Position numbers and translations under genes: made by a program. From Streptomyces changanensis (lineage in GTDB: Bacteria > Actinomycetota > Actinomycetes > Streptomycetales > Streptomycetaceae): a DNA stretch of 64,000 bases. Position 1 is the stretch's first letter. Every line of letters begins with the position of its first letter. Positions 42,059 through 49,879 of this stretch are shown here, piece by piece. Location: assembly GCF_024600715.1 (NCBI RefSeq), contig NZ_CP102332.1, forward strand, positions 6,510,001 through 6,574,000. Reading direction: 5' to 3'. Below the pieces are notes generated by a model. That model did no database searches. It was not told the DNA's origin and saw nothing but the letters and a program-made list of their open reading frames with translations.

Positions 42059-43135
42059 TCAGCCCGGTCGGAGCTCCCCGCGCCGCAGTTCGTAGCGGAC
42101 ATTCCCGTCGCCGGAGCCGACCGGACGGAAACCGGCCCGCCCGACGACCGTGTGCGAGGCGACGTTGCCGTGCTCCACGGTGGCGCGCAGCACCCTCGCC
42201 TCCGGTCGGGAGAACGCCCACGCGGCGAGCGCGCGCAGCGCCTCCGTGGCGTGGCCGCGGCCGCGCGCCGACTCCACGACGTCGTACCCGATCTCCACCG
42301 CGCCGTCCGCGTCCGGCGCGGCGTGGAAGCCGATGCCGCCCACCGCGCGCCGGTCGGAGGCGCGGACGATGACGTACACGCCCCAGCCCGGCTGGTACGC
42401 GCCCGCCTCGTGCGCCTGCTCGACCAGGCCCCCGGCGAACCGGGTGCCCTCAGCGGGCCCTCCCGCCGCCCAGGCGAAACCGCCCTCACCGCCGCCGTGC
42501 AGGTCCGCGGCGAGGTCCGGTGACAGCTCGCACAGGACGAGCCGACCCGAGCGGATCGGGTCGGCGTACCAGCGCCAGGCCCGCAGCCTCGGCAGATCGC
42601 CGAGCCCGCTGCGGCCGGTGGCCCACAGCAGCGTCCGCCACGGGTCGCGGTCGCGCGGCGCCTGCGGGAAGAGGCGCTCCACCGCGCGGGCGCACAACGG
42701 TCCAGGCGGTCGCCAGTCCGGGGCGCCCAGGGCCGCGACGACGTCCCGGGTGTGCACCAGTGCCTCCACGACGCCCATCGCCGCGAAGCCGTCACCGTCC
42801 GCGTGGCCGTACGGGTGCCAGGCGCGCAGGTCCCGTGGCGCCCGGAACACCGCCGCGGCCAGCAGCCCGCCCGTCGCCTCCACCAGGCGCACCAGCCCGT
42901 CCGGGGCGGTACCCGGCTCGGGCACGACCTCGAACGGCACGTACCCCTCCGCCACACGGCCCGCCAGCTGGGCGGCGTACCCCGCGAAGTCCTGCGCGAG
43001 GTGCACCACCACGTCGCGGCAGCTCCACTCCGACCGCGCGGCCGGGACGGACCAGTCCCGGTCCGCCACCGCACGCAGCGCGGCGGTGGCGAGACCGATC
43101 GCCGCGTCGACGTCCTCCGCACCCGTCGTCCCCAT
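42059..43135 (-). CDS. fusion: maleylpyruvate isomerase-like (DinB) domain + GNAT acetyltransferase
   Basis: 358 residues from ATG 43135. Residues about 1-210 are a mycothiol-dependent maleylpyruvate isomerase N-terminal domain: SEWSCRDVVVHLAQDFAGYA (the first metal histidine), HPYGHADGDGFAAMGVVEAL and VHTRDVVAALG (further histidines). Residues about 212-355 are a RimJ/RimL-type GNAT domain: LVLCELSPDLAADL, GWGVYVIVRASDRRAVGGIG, GYDVVESARGRGHATEALRA (acetyl-CoA loop) and RVLRATVEHGNVASHTVVGR. Both parts are complete and joined without stop. The fusion suggests a thiol-dependent transferase working on the same molecule that is acetylated; this is inference. It is divergent from an MFS gene 138 bp away. 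Confidence 0.85.
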   Translation of the reverse strand: MGTTGAEDVDAAIGLATAALRAVADRDWSVPAARSEWSCRDVVVHLAQDFAGYAAQLAGRVAEGYVPFEVVPEPGTAPDGLVRLVEATGGLLAAAVFRAPRDLRAWHPYGHADGDGFAAMGVVEALVHTRDVVAALGAPDWRPPGPLCARAVERLFPQAPRDRDPWRTLLWATGRSGLGDLPRLRAWRWYADPIRSGRLVLCELSPDLAADLHGGGEGGFAWAAGGPAEGTRFAGGLVEQAHEAGAYQPGWGVYVIVRASDRRAVGGIGFHAAPDADGAVEIGYDVVESARGRGHATEALRALAAWAFSRPEARVLRATVEHGNVASHTVVGRAGFRPVGSGDGNVRYELRRGELRPG

Positions 43136-43273
43136 GACGGCCAGCCTAGGGCGTGCCTCGCCGGTCGGGTCGGGGTTCGCCCCCACGTGGCCCCCGCCGG
43201 CCCCGAGTGGCCCAGGAAGACGGCGCCTCCTTGTCCCACGGAGGCGGTCCACCGTCCGCGTACCGTCCGTGCC

Positions 43274-44518
43274 ATGCCGAACGTCCTGCCGCCCCGGGGG
43301 CCCCAGCGGACCCTCACCGCCGCCCAGTTGGCCAACTCCCTGGGCGACGGCGCCTACTACGTCACCTCCGCCCTCTACTTCACCCACATCGTCGGGCTCG
43401 CGCCCGCCCGCATCGGTCTCGGCCTCACCCTCGCCTGGGCGGTCGGCTCGGTCGTCGGCGTGCCGCTCGGCCGGGTCGCCGACCGCCGCGGCCCGCGCGG
43501 GACGGCCGCCCTCCTCGCCCTGGCGACCGGGGCCGCCGTGGCGTCGTTCCTGTTCGTCCGGGGGTTCCCGGCGTTCCTCGCGGCCGCCTGCCTCTACGCC
43601 ACCGCGCAGTCCGGCCTCGCCGCCGCCCGGCAGGCGCTGCTCGCCGGACTGGTCCCGGCGGGCGAACGCACCGGCGCCCTCGCCCGTCTGCAGGCGACGC
43701 TCAACGCCGGGCTCGCCCTCGGCGCCGGACTCGGCGGGGCGGCGCTCGCCGTCGGGACCAGGGAGGCGTACCTCGGCGTGTTCGCCGTCGACGCCCTCGG
43801 CTTCCTGCTCTGCGCGCTCCTCCTGCTGCGGCTGCCGGCCGTCGCGCCCGCCCCCTCCGCCGGGGGCGCGGGGTTCGACGTGCTGCGCGACCGGCCGTAC
43901 GCCGTCGTCACGCTCCTCAACACCGTGCTGCTCCTGCGGATGCCGCTGCTCAGCCTCGGCCTACCCTTGTGGATCACCGAGCGCACCGACGCCCCGGAGT
44001 GGCTGGTGTCCGCGCTGTTCGTCCTCAACACCGGTGCCGTGGTGCTCTTCCAGGTCCGGGCCGCGCGTTCGGTCACCGGCCTCGCCACGGCCACCCGCGC
44101 CCTGCGCCGCTCGGGTGTGCTCGCGCTCCTGACGTGCGCCGTCTTCGCCGTCTCGGCGGCCGGCCCGACCTGGGTCGCGACGACCGCCCTGGTCGGCGGG
44201 TCCGTGCTGCTGGTCGCCGCGGAGATGCTCCAGTCGGCCGGCTCCTGGCAGTTGGGCTTCGACCTCGCACCGTCGGGACGTGTCGGTGAGTACCAGGGCT
44301 TCTTCGGTACGGGCGTCACCGTCGCGCGCACGCTCGGGCCGCTGGTGCTGACGTCCCTGCTGATCGGAGGGGGCGTGGCGGGCTGGCTGCTGCTCGGCGG
44401 CCTGTTCCTGGCCGCGTCGTACGCCCTCGGGCCCGCCGCCCGGTGGGCGTCGCGGACCCGCCGCGAGCCGTCACTCGCGCACGCCGTCACCGCGTCGCCG
44501 GCCGCCGCCGCACCCTGA
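43274..44518 (+). CDS. MFS transporter
   Basis: 414 residues from ATG 43274 (MPNVLPPRGPQRTLTAAQLA). About twelve hydrophobic segments; TAAQLANSLGDGAYYVTSAL and GVPLGRVADRRGPRGTAALL (loop 2-3 motif) are typical of actinobacterial drug-efflux type MFS proteins. Residues near GLPLWITERTDAPEWLVSAL open the second half. The C-terminal tail is short. There is no Shine-Dalgarno sequence; the gene may be leaderless. Divergent from the isomerase-acetyltransferase fusion, it may export that enzyme's product or substrate, though no sequence feature proves it. Confidence 0.85.
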   Translation: MPNVLPPRGPQRTLTAAQLANSLGDGAYYVTSALYFTHIVGLAPARIGLGLTLAWAVGSVVGVPLGRVADRRGPRGTAALLALATGAAVASFLFVRGFPAFLAAACLYATAQSGLAAARQALLAGLVPAGERTGALARLQATLNAGLALGAGLGGAALAVGTREAYLGVFAVDALGFLLCALLLLRLPAVAPAPSAGGAGFDVLRDRPYAVVTLLNTVLLLRMPLLSLGLPLWITERTDAPEWLVSALFVLNTGAVVLFQVRAARSVTGLATATRALRRSGVLALLTCAVFAVSAAGPTWVATTALVGGSVLLVAAEMLQSAGSWQLGFDLAPSGRVGEYQGFFGTGVTVARTLGPLVLTSLLIGGGVAGWLLLGGLFLAASYALGPAARWASRTRREPSLAHAVTASPAAAAP

Positions 44519-44880
44519 CCGGGACGGCGGCGGCCCTGCCGGCGGGCGGTCGGCTCACGGCGTCTGCTGCAGCAGCGCCTCCGGGTCCGTCTCCTGCCGG
44601 TCCGTCGGCCGCAGGCACGCACTCGATGAGGTAGTCGCCGGTCTCCGGGGCGAGGGTCACCCCGTGCGTCTCGCTGCGGAAACCGGGGAAGCGGCGGTCG
44701 AACGCCTCCAGCGCGGTGAGGTACCGCAGCAGCGGCCCGTCGGGCGCGCCGGCGCCCTCACCGGGCATGAGCACGGGGATGCCGGGCGGGGTGACGGCGG
44801 CCATGGCGGCGGCCACCTGCCCCGCCGCGTCGGCCAGGCGCACCCGGTGCGTGCCGCTCCCGGGCGGCCCGTACCGCCGC
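44487..44880 (-). pseudogene. Orn/Lys/Arg decarboxylase, C-terminal domain remnant
   Basis: VTPPGIPVLMPGEGAGAPDG, then LLRYLTALEAFDRRFPGFRS and ETHGVTLAPETGDYLIEC correspond to the C-terminal domain of fold-type I ornithine/lysine/arginine decarboxylases. The PLP-binding catalytic domain of about 400 residues is absent, and sequence before about 44880 does not match. The frame then runs on into a low-complexity tail. It is a 5'-deleted remnant, converging with the MFS gene end. Confidence 0.65.
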
Positions 44881-45097
44881 GGCCCGGTCCGGGCAGCCGG
44901 CCGCCGCGCACGGGGCCCGAGGGGCGGGAGCCACCCGCAGGGCGGAACGAATCGCCCCCGCTCCCCTCCACCGGGGCCGGCCGTGGCTGTGGCCGGTGCC
45001 GGGCTCCGCGCGCCGGTGGATCAACCACGTCGTCCCCGCCCGGCGTCCCTCCTCCCACAGGGGGCAGGACCTGCCCCCGGCGACCGGGGAGGCCCCA

Positions 45098-46318
45098 ATG
45101 AAGCAGTGGTCCGTACGTACCGCCTCGTCAGCCCTGGCCCTTTCGGTGGTCGTGGGGTGCGCCACGCTCGCGCCGACCGCGCACGCCGCGCCCTCGGGCC
45201 ACGGTCACGAAGCGACCCGGCGGGCGCTGGAGGCGCTGGTCGAGGAGGGCGGACTGCCCGGGGCGGCAGCCGAGGTACGGGACGGCGGCCGGCGGTGGTC
45301 CGCCACGGCCGGTCACGCCGACACGGCCACGGGCCGCCCGCGCACGACCCGCGACCACTTCCGCGGGGCCAGCATCACCAAGACGTTCATCGCGACCGTC
45401 CTGCTCCGACTGGAGGCGGAGGGCAGGCTGAGCCTGGACGACACCGTCGAGGAGTGGCTGCCCGGCCTGCTGCACGGCAACGGCTACGACGGGTCGGAGG
45501 TGACGTTACGCCAACTCCTGGACCACACCAGCGGCATCGCCAACCACACGCGGGACGAGGCCTTCCTCCACGACGCCGCCGGCCCCGGCTTCCCGGAGCA
45601 CCGGTACGACACCCACACGCCCCAGGAGCTGGTGGCGATCGCCCTGCGGTACCCGCCGCATCCCGACCCGCGCAGGGCGCCCGTCTACTCCAACACCAAT
45701 TTCGTGATCGCCGGGATGGTCATCGAGAAGGCGACGGGCCGCTCGTACGCCGAGGAGGTCACCCGCCGCATCATCAAGCCGCTGAAGCTGCGCGGCACGT
45801 CGTTCCCCGGCACGTCGCCGAGGATGCCGAAGCCGCACCCGGTCGGCTACTCCCGCTTGCACCAGGGCGCCCCCGACGCGCCGGTCCACGACGCCACCGA
45901 GCAGAACATGACCTGGCTGGGCGCCGCCGGGGACGTCATCTCCACCACCGGCGACCTCAACCGCTTCCACCGCGCCCTGCTCCGCGGCGAGCTGCTGCCC
46001 CCGGCGCAGCTGGAGCGGATGCTCGACGAGGTCCCGACGGACGACGGCACGGGCTTCGGACTGGGGGTCGAGTTCGCCCGGCTGTCCTGCGGCGTGGAGG
46101 TGGTGGGCAAGAGCGGCCGCACCAACGGCTCCCTGTCCGCGATGGTCGGCACGGTCGACGGCGAGCACCAGCTGACGTTCAACGTCAACGGCGACTGGCT
46201 GCCGGACGGGAAGCTCTACGTCGACGTGATCGAGGCGGAGTTCTGCGGCGGGCCCCCGTCCCCGACCGCCACGCGGTCACCCTCGGCGGAACGCTTCTTC
46301 CAGCCGTCGGTCGCCTGA
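45098..46318 (+). CDS. secreted class C beta-lactamase-like serine hydrolase
   Basis: 406 residues, ATG 45098 behind GGGGAGG. The signal sequence (TASSALALSVVVGCATLAPT) has a VGC that could be a lipobox-like site, though a TAHAA signal-peptidase I site follows. Catalytic motifs: SITK (Ser-x-x-Lys), YSN and GKSGRTNG in place of K-T/S-G. It belongs to the D-alanyl-D-alanine carboxypeptidase/penicillin-binding protein-like esterase group (DLDHTSGI-type LLDHTSGIANH is visible). It probably acts on cell-wall peptides or D-amino-acid esters. A paralogue lies 170 bp downstream in the same direction, suggesting duplication. Confidence 0.9.
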   Translation: MKQWSVRTASSALALSVVVGCATLAPTAHAAPSGHGHEATRRALEALVEEGGLPGAAAEVRDGGRRWSATAGHADTATGRPRTTRDHFRGASITKTFIATVLLRLEAEGRLSLDDTVEEWLPGLLHGNGYDGSEVTLRQLLDHTSGIANHTRDEAFLHDAAGPGFPEHRYDTHTPQELVAIALRYPPHPDPRRAPVYSNTNFVIAGMVIEKATGRSYAEEVTRRIIKPLKLRGTSFPGTSPRMPKPHPVGYSRLHQGAPDAPVHDATEQNMTWLGAAGDVISTTGDLNRFHRALLRGELLPPAQLERMLDEVPTDDGTGFGLGVEFARLSCGVEVVGKSGRTNGSLSAMVGTVDGEHQLTFNVNGDWLPDGKLYVDVIEAEFCGGPPSPTATRSPSAERFFQPSVA

Positions 46319-46485
46319 CGCCCCGACGTCCCGACGCTCTGACGCCCGCCGGTCGCCGGTCGCCTGACGCCTGCCGGTCGACCGGCGCCCGGCGCGGCCC
46401 ACCGCCCTGTCCATCCGGGCAACCCCCGCTCCTCCGGCGGGTGGTCCGGATGGCCGGCGACAGGGGCCGTTCCTAGTCTCGGATC

Positions 46486-47667
46486 ATGATCTTCCGCCGT
46501 CCACACGTCCCGGCCGCCGTCCTGACCCTCGTCCTGTCCGTTCCGCCGTCCGGCGCGGCCGCCAGGGCCGCCGCCTCGCCTCCCGCCCCCGCCGCCTGGT
46601 CCGTCCAGCAGGGCGCCGACGCCCTGCGCGACGCCGGGGTCACGGGCGTGTCCGTCCGGCTCGACACCCCCGAGGGGGCGGTCACCGCCCGCTCCGGCGT
46701 CGGTGACCTCCACAGCCGCCGCCCCGTCCCCCGGGACGGCTACCTGCGCCTCGGCAGCGTCACCAAGACCTTCGTCGCCACCGTCGTGCTCCAACTCGTC
46801 GACGAGGGGCGGCTCACCCTCGACCGGACCGTGGAGGAGCTGCTGCCGGGGGTCGTGTCCGGGGCCGGCAACGACGGCCGGAAGATCACCGTCCGTGACC
46901 TGCTCCAGCACACCAGCGGCCTGCCCGACTACACGGCCGACGTGTTCCCCGAGCCGAGCGCCCGGACGTACCACGCCAACCGGTGGCGCTCCTACCGACC
47001 GGAGCAACTCGTCGCCCTGGCCGTCCGCCACGAGCCCGCCTTCGCGCCCGGCGCCGGCTGGGCGTACTCCAACACCAACTACGTCCTCGCCGGAATGATC
47101 ATCCGGAAGGTCACGGGCCGTTCCTGGGAACAGCAGGTCCACGAGCGCGTCCTGCGTCCGCTCGGCCTGCGCCGCACGGACACCCCGGGTGTCTGGCCCT
47201 TCCTCCCGGAGCCGCACGCGGCCGACTACCAGCAGTTCGCCGAGGACGGCCCCCTGGTCGACACCACGATCCCCTACCGTCCCTTCGACACCGGGGCGGA
47301 CGGTTCCATGACCGGCACCGCGCACGAGCTCAACCGCTTCTTCGCCGCGCTCGCCGGCGGGCGGTTGCTGACGCCGGCCGCGCTCGCCGCGATGCGGACC
47401 ACCGTGCCCGTGCCGGAGGGGAGCGGACACCCCGCCGGGACGCGGGACGGCCTGGGCGTCTTCTCCACCCCCCTGTCCTGCGGCGGCAGTCACCTCGGGC
47501 ACGGGGGGAGCGGCTTCGGCTACGTCGTCCTGGCCGCGACCACGGCGGACGGCCGCCGCACCGTCACCGTCTCGGCCCACAGCCGCCCGGCGGACCCGGC
47601 CGCGGCGGCCCGCCAGGAGGAGGCGCGGCGCGACCTCGTCGACCGCGCCCTGTGCCTCGGCAGGTGA
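46486..47667 (+). CDS. secreted class C beta-lactamase-like serine hydrolase
   Basis: 393 residues from ATG 46486. Signal peptide PAAVLTLVLSVPPSGAAARA. Motifs SVTK, YSNTNYVLAGMIIRKVTGRS (Tyr-Ser-Asn) and HGGSGFGY (third box HGG) are all present, together with LLQHTSGLPDYTADVF. It is similar in layout to the preceding gene but differs in the third box. There is no ribosome binding site; TAGTCT about 7 bases upstream of the ATG fits a leaderless promoter. A D,D-peptidase or esterase role in the envelope is likely; substrate not known. Confidence 0.9.
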   Translation: MIFRRPHVPAAVLTLVLSVPPSGAAARAAASPPAPAAWSVQQGADALRDAGVTGVSVRLDTPEGAVTARSGVGDLHSRRPVPRDGYLRLGSVTKTFVATVVLQLVDEGRLTLDRTVEELLPGVVSGAGNDGRKITVRDLLQHTSGLPDYTADVFPEPSARTYHANRWRSYRPEQLVALAVRHEPAFAPGAGWAYSNTNYVLAGMIIRKVTGRSWEQQVHERVLRPLGLRRTDTPGVWPFLPEPHAADYQQFAEDGPLVDTTIPYRPFDTGADGSMTGTAHELNRFFAALAGGRLLTPAALAAMRTTVPVPEGSGHPAGTRDGLGVFSTPLSCGGSHLGHGGSGFGYVVLAATTADGRRTVTVSAHSRPADPAAAARQEEARRDLVDRALCLGR

Positions 47668-47778
47668 GCCGTCCGTGTACCGGCGGGCCGCGCCCGCACG
47701 GTACGGCGGCGTCGGCGCCGCCCCGGGCCCCACCCCGCCCGAGACGTCCTCAGACGTCCCGATCCGTCCAAGCGGGCG

Positions 47779-48051
47779 TCAGCGCCAGCCGAAACGCCGG
47801 TCGACCACCGCGGCGAACTCCTCCAGGGTCAGTACCGCGTCGCCGTTCTGGTCGGCGGTGTCGAAGAGCGCGGAGGAAGCGTCGGCGTCTCCCAGCCCCC
47901 AGAACGGCAGGTCCCCGGAGGCGGCGAGGGACGGCCCCCTCACACGCAGGGCGGTGATCACCTCTTCGCGGGTCAGGATCCCGTCCTGGTCGAGGTCCAG
48001 TGCCTCGAACAGCGTCCTGGCCTTGTCACTGATCACGTCGTCCCCGTCCAT
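47779..48051 (-). CDS. EF-hand calcium-binding protein
   Basis: 90 residues from ATG 48051. Two EF-hand loops: DLDQDGILTREEV (residues about 18-30) and DTADQNGDAVLTLEEF (about 64-79), each with acidic ligands at the canonical 1, 3, 5 and 12 positions. Between them is a helix with PFWGLGDADASSALF. It is similar to small calerythrin-like or CabD-type Streptomyces calcium binders. It is cytoplasmic, with no signal peptide. It converges with the second serine hydrolase. There is no clear ribosome binding site. Confidence 0.85.
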   Translation of the reverse strand: MDGDDVISDKARTLFEALDLDQDGILTREEVITALRVRGPSLAASGDLPFWGLGDADASSALFDTADQNGDAVLTLEEFAAVVDRRFGWR

Positions 48052-48373
48052 CGCGTCGTGAGCGGGGGGTCGACCCGCTCACGGACGAGAACGCCGCCGG
48101 CCGTCCGCCGGTTCCCACCCGCCGGCGGCAACCGACCGGTGCCGGTCACGCGCCGGTCGGTACGTCCGCGTCGGCGAGGACCTCGCGCCCCGGCAGGACG
48201 GTGCTGTGAGCGGGGGTCAGGCCGGAGGCCGCGAGGTGGGCGTCCGCATGGCGGACGCCGTGTCACGCCACGGCCTTCATGTCCCGGACCGTGAGGCCCC
48301 CGGCTACGGGAGGAGCACGTCGTACGGCGGGCGCCCGCGACGGCGCCCCGTGTGACGCGGGCGGTACCCGGCC
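48052..48373. other. gap with a possible coding remnant
   Basis: No complete gene. On the minus strand about 48145-48250 one frame has full codon bias (DAHLAASGLTPAHSTVLPGR, then EVLADADVPTGA, stop), which looks like the tail of a lost gene. The rest is featureless GC-rich sequence. Confidence 0.35.
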
Positions 48374-48718
48374 TCAGCGGGTCGCCGGTTGGCGCGGAGC
48401 GCCGGGGGTGGCGCGGTCGCTCTCGTCCTGGACGAGGAGGGAGAGGAGCGAGGCCACGGTGAGCCCGGCCTCGGCCGGGTGGCGCAGGACCCTGTTCGGG
48501 TCGATCCGGTAGGTGTTGCTGCGCCCCTCACGCGTGTGGGAGAGGTAACCGTCCCGTTCGAGGTCCGCGATGATCTTCTGGACCGCGCGCTCGGTGAGGC
48601 GGCAGTGCGCGGCGATGTCACGGATGCGGCTCGTGTGGTCGTCGGCGATGGCTGCAAGGACCCGGGCGTGGTTGGTCAGGAAAGTCCATCCAGTGTGCGG
48701 CTCTGGTACTCCGTCCAT
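48374..48718 (-). CDS. winged-helix transcriptional regulator
   Basis: 114 residues from ATG 48718. FLTNHARVLAAIADDHTSRI, then RDIAAHCRLTERAVQKIIAD (helix-turn-helix) and LERDGYLSHTREGRSNTYRI (wing) form a MarR/GntR-like single-domain winged helix. A short Leu-rich C-terminal helix (AGLTVASLLSLLVQDE) could dimerise. No ligand domain. It is divergent from a STAS-domain gene 120 bp away and may control it. The family of small wHTH proteins with this pattern is frequent in Streptomyces. Confidence 0.82.
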   Translation of the reverse strand: MDGVPEPHTGWTFLTNHARVLAAIADDHTSRIRDIAAHCRLTERAVQKIIADLERDGYLSHTREGRSNTYRIDPNRVLRHPAEAGLTVASLLSLLVQDESDRATPGAPRQPATR

Positions 48719-48838
48719 GCCCCTACCTTAACGAGGTGGCCTTCACGCATTCAAAAGCACGTATAGGATTTCGTGTATCTGTTGACGTCTGTGGGCAAGA
48801 GGGAAAGCCTGGAGACGGACGCGAGGGAGAGGCGTGGC

Positions 48839-49222
48839 ATGCCCGAGGATGCGTACCGTGCGCCCGCGGAAAAGGTCAGACCGGCGGTGAACGCCGATCC
48901 GCCGGCGGGTGCCGGACCGCGACTGGCGACGGCCGACGTGCGGCCGGAGGGCCGGCGCGTCCGGGTCACCGTCGCCGGGGAGCTCGACCTGAGCACCGAT
49001 CGGCGGCTCGGCGACGACCTGCGCGCGACGCTGCGGAACTCCGCCCAGGGCATCGACCTCGACCTGCACGGCGTGCGGTTCGTCGACTGCTCGGGCCTCA
49101 ACGCCCTGTTGGGCCTGCGGTGCCAGGCCCTCGAAGAGGGCAAGACCGTCGTCATCCGATCCAGCAGCCCGGTCGTCGACCGCCTGCTGGAACTGACGGG
49201 CGCGGACGGCCTCTTCGGCTGA
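48839..49222 (+). CDS. STAS-domain anti-sigma factor antagonist
   Basis: 127 residues from ATG 48839; GTG 48773 upstream is also open, but its extra 22 residues look unlike the family. The STAS core is VRVTVAGELDLSTDRRLGDD, then GIDLDLHGVRFVDCSGLNAL (the phosphorylated serine in the DxSGLN loop), and LLELTGADGLFG at the end. Unphosphorylated, such proteins bind anti-sigma kinases. Partners in this window are the HATPase at 51687 and the two SpoIIE phosphatases. The first ~25 residues are a charged, flexible lead. Confidence 0.9.
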   Translation: MPEDAYRAPAEKVRPAVNADPPAGAGPRLATADVRPEGRRVRVTVAGELDLSTDRRLGDDLRATLRNSAQGIDLDLHGVRFVDCSGLNALLGLRCQALEEGKTVVIRSSSPVVDRLLELTGADGLFG

Positions 49223-49479
49223 CCGCCCGGCCGCCTGGTCCGCTTGGCCCACAGCCCCGCTGCCCTGACGCCCGCCCCCGGCCGCCTGGCCTGCCGCCCG
49301 CCCCCGGCGCCGCCCCCACCCCGTCCCCCAGGCCGTCACCCGCCTGGCCGGGCCGTGACCCCCTCCGGCCCCGCACCTGATCCGGTCGACCCCCGGCCCC
49401 GTACATGCCGACCCGCCCCGGCCGATACCGGCGCTGCCGGTTCGGGGGGCGGGTGGAGGGCGACGTGACGAGCTCCGGA

Positions 49480-49728
49480 TCAGGCCGCGAGCTCGGCGCC
49501 TTGCGTCGCGAGGACGGGGCGGTCCACCCCGAGCGCCCGCGAGGCCAGCATGGCGTCCGCCGCCGCCAGGGCGTCGTCGACGCACGCGGTGCCGGTGGCG
49601 ACGCACAGGGTGTAGACGACGTCGTCCAAGCGGTGCTGGAGCCCCTTCTCGCCGCGGCTCTGTGCGATGCGCAGGTCCGCGTAGCGGGCGAGCAGGGTAC
49701 GCAGGTACTGGGGAGCAGGTGTGAGCAC
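49480..49728 (-). CDS. DUF5133 protein
   Basis: 82 residues from GTG 49728 with GAAGGG 6 bases upstream; the frame is open further up, but that part is poorly supported. VLTPAPQYLRTLLARYADLR, then LQHRLDDVVYTLCVATGTAC and VDDALAAADAMLAS match the small helical DUF5133 family, common in Streptomyces and often near regulators of development or secondary metabolism. The fixed YTLCV-TGT core is present. The function of the family is unknown. The tail (VDRPVLATQGAELAA) is longer than usual. Confidence 0.8.
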   Translation of the reverse strand: MLTPAPQYLRTLLARYADLRIAQSRGEKGLQHRLDDVVYTLCVATGTACVDDALAAADAMLASRALGVDRPVLATQGAELAA

Positions 49729-49879
49729 GGGCAGCCCTTCATCGATGGCCAGTGTCGCGCGCCTACCCCGACTCCGAACAAGCATGCCGAATCTCCCGCC
49801 GGAACTTCACGGGAGCCGGCACCCGGGCCGAGTCCGCGCCGTCCGCGGAGGTGCGGGCCCCGCACGGGGCGGGCGCACC

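Noticed and set aside
39795..42221. 808-codon minus-strand frame over the second phosphatase and the repeat array
   Set aside because: Composed of repetitive Gly/Arg/Ala stretches; no ribosome site and no domain.
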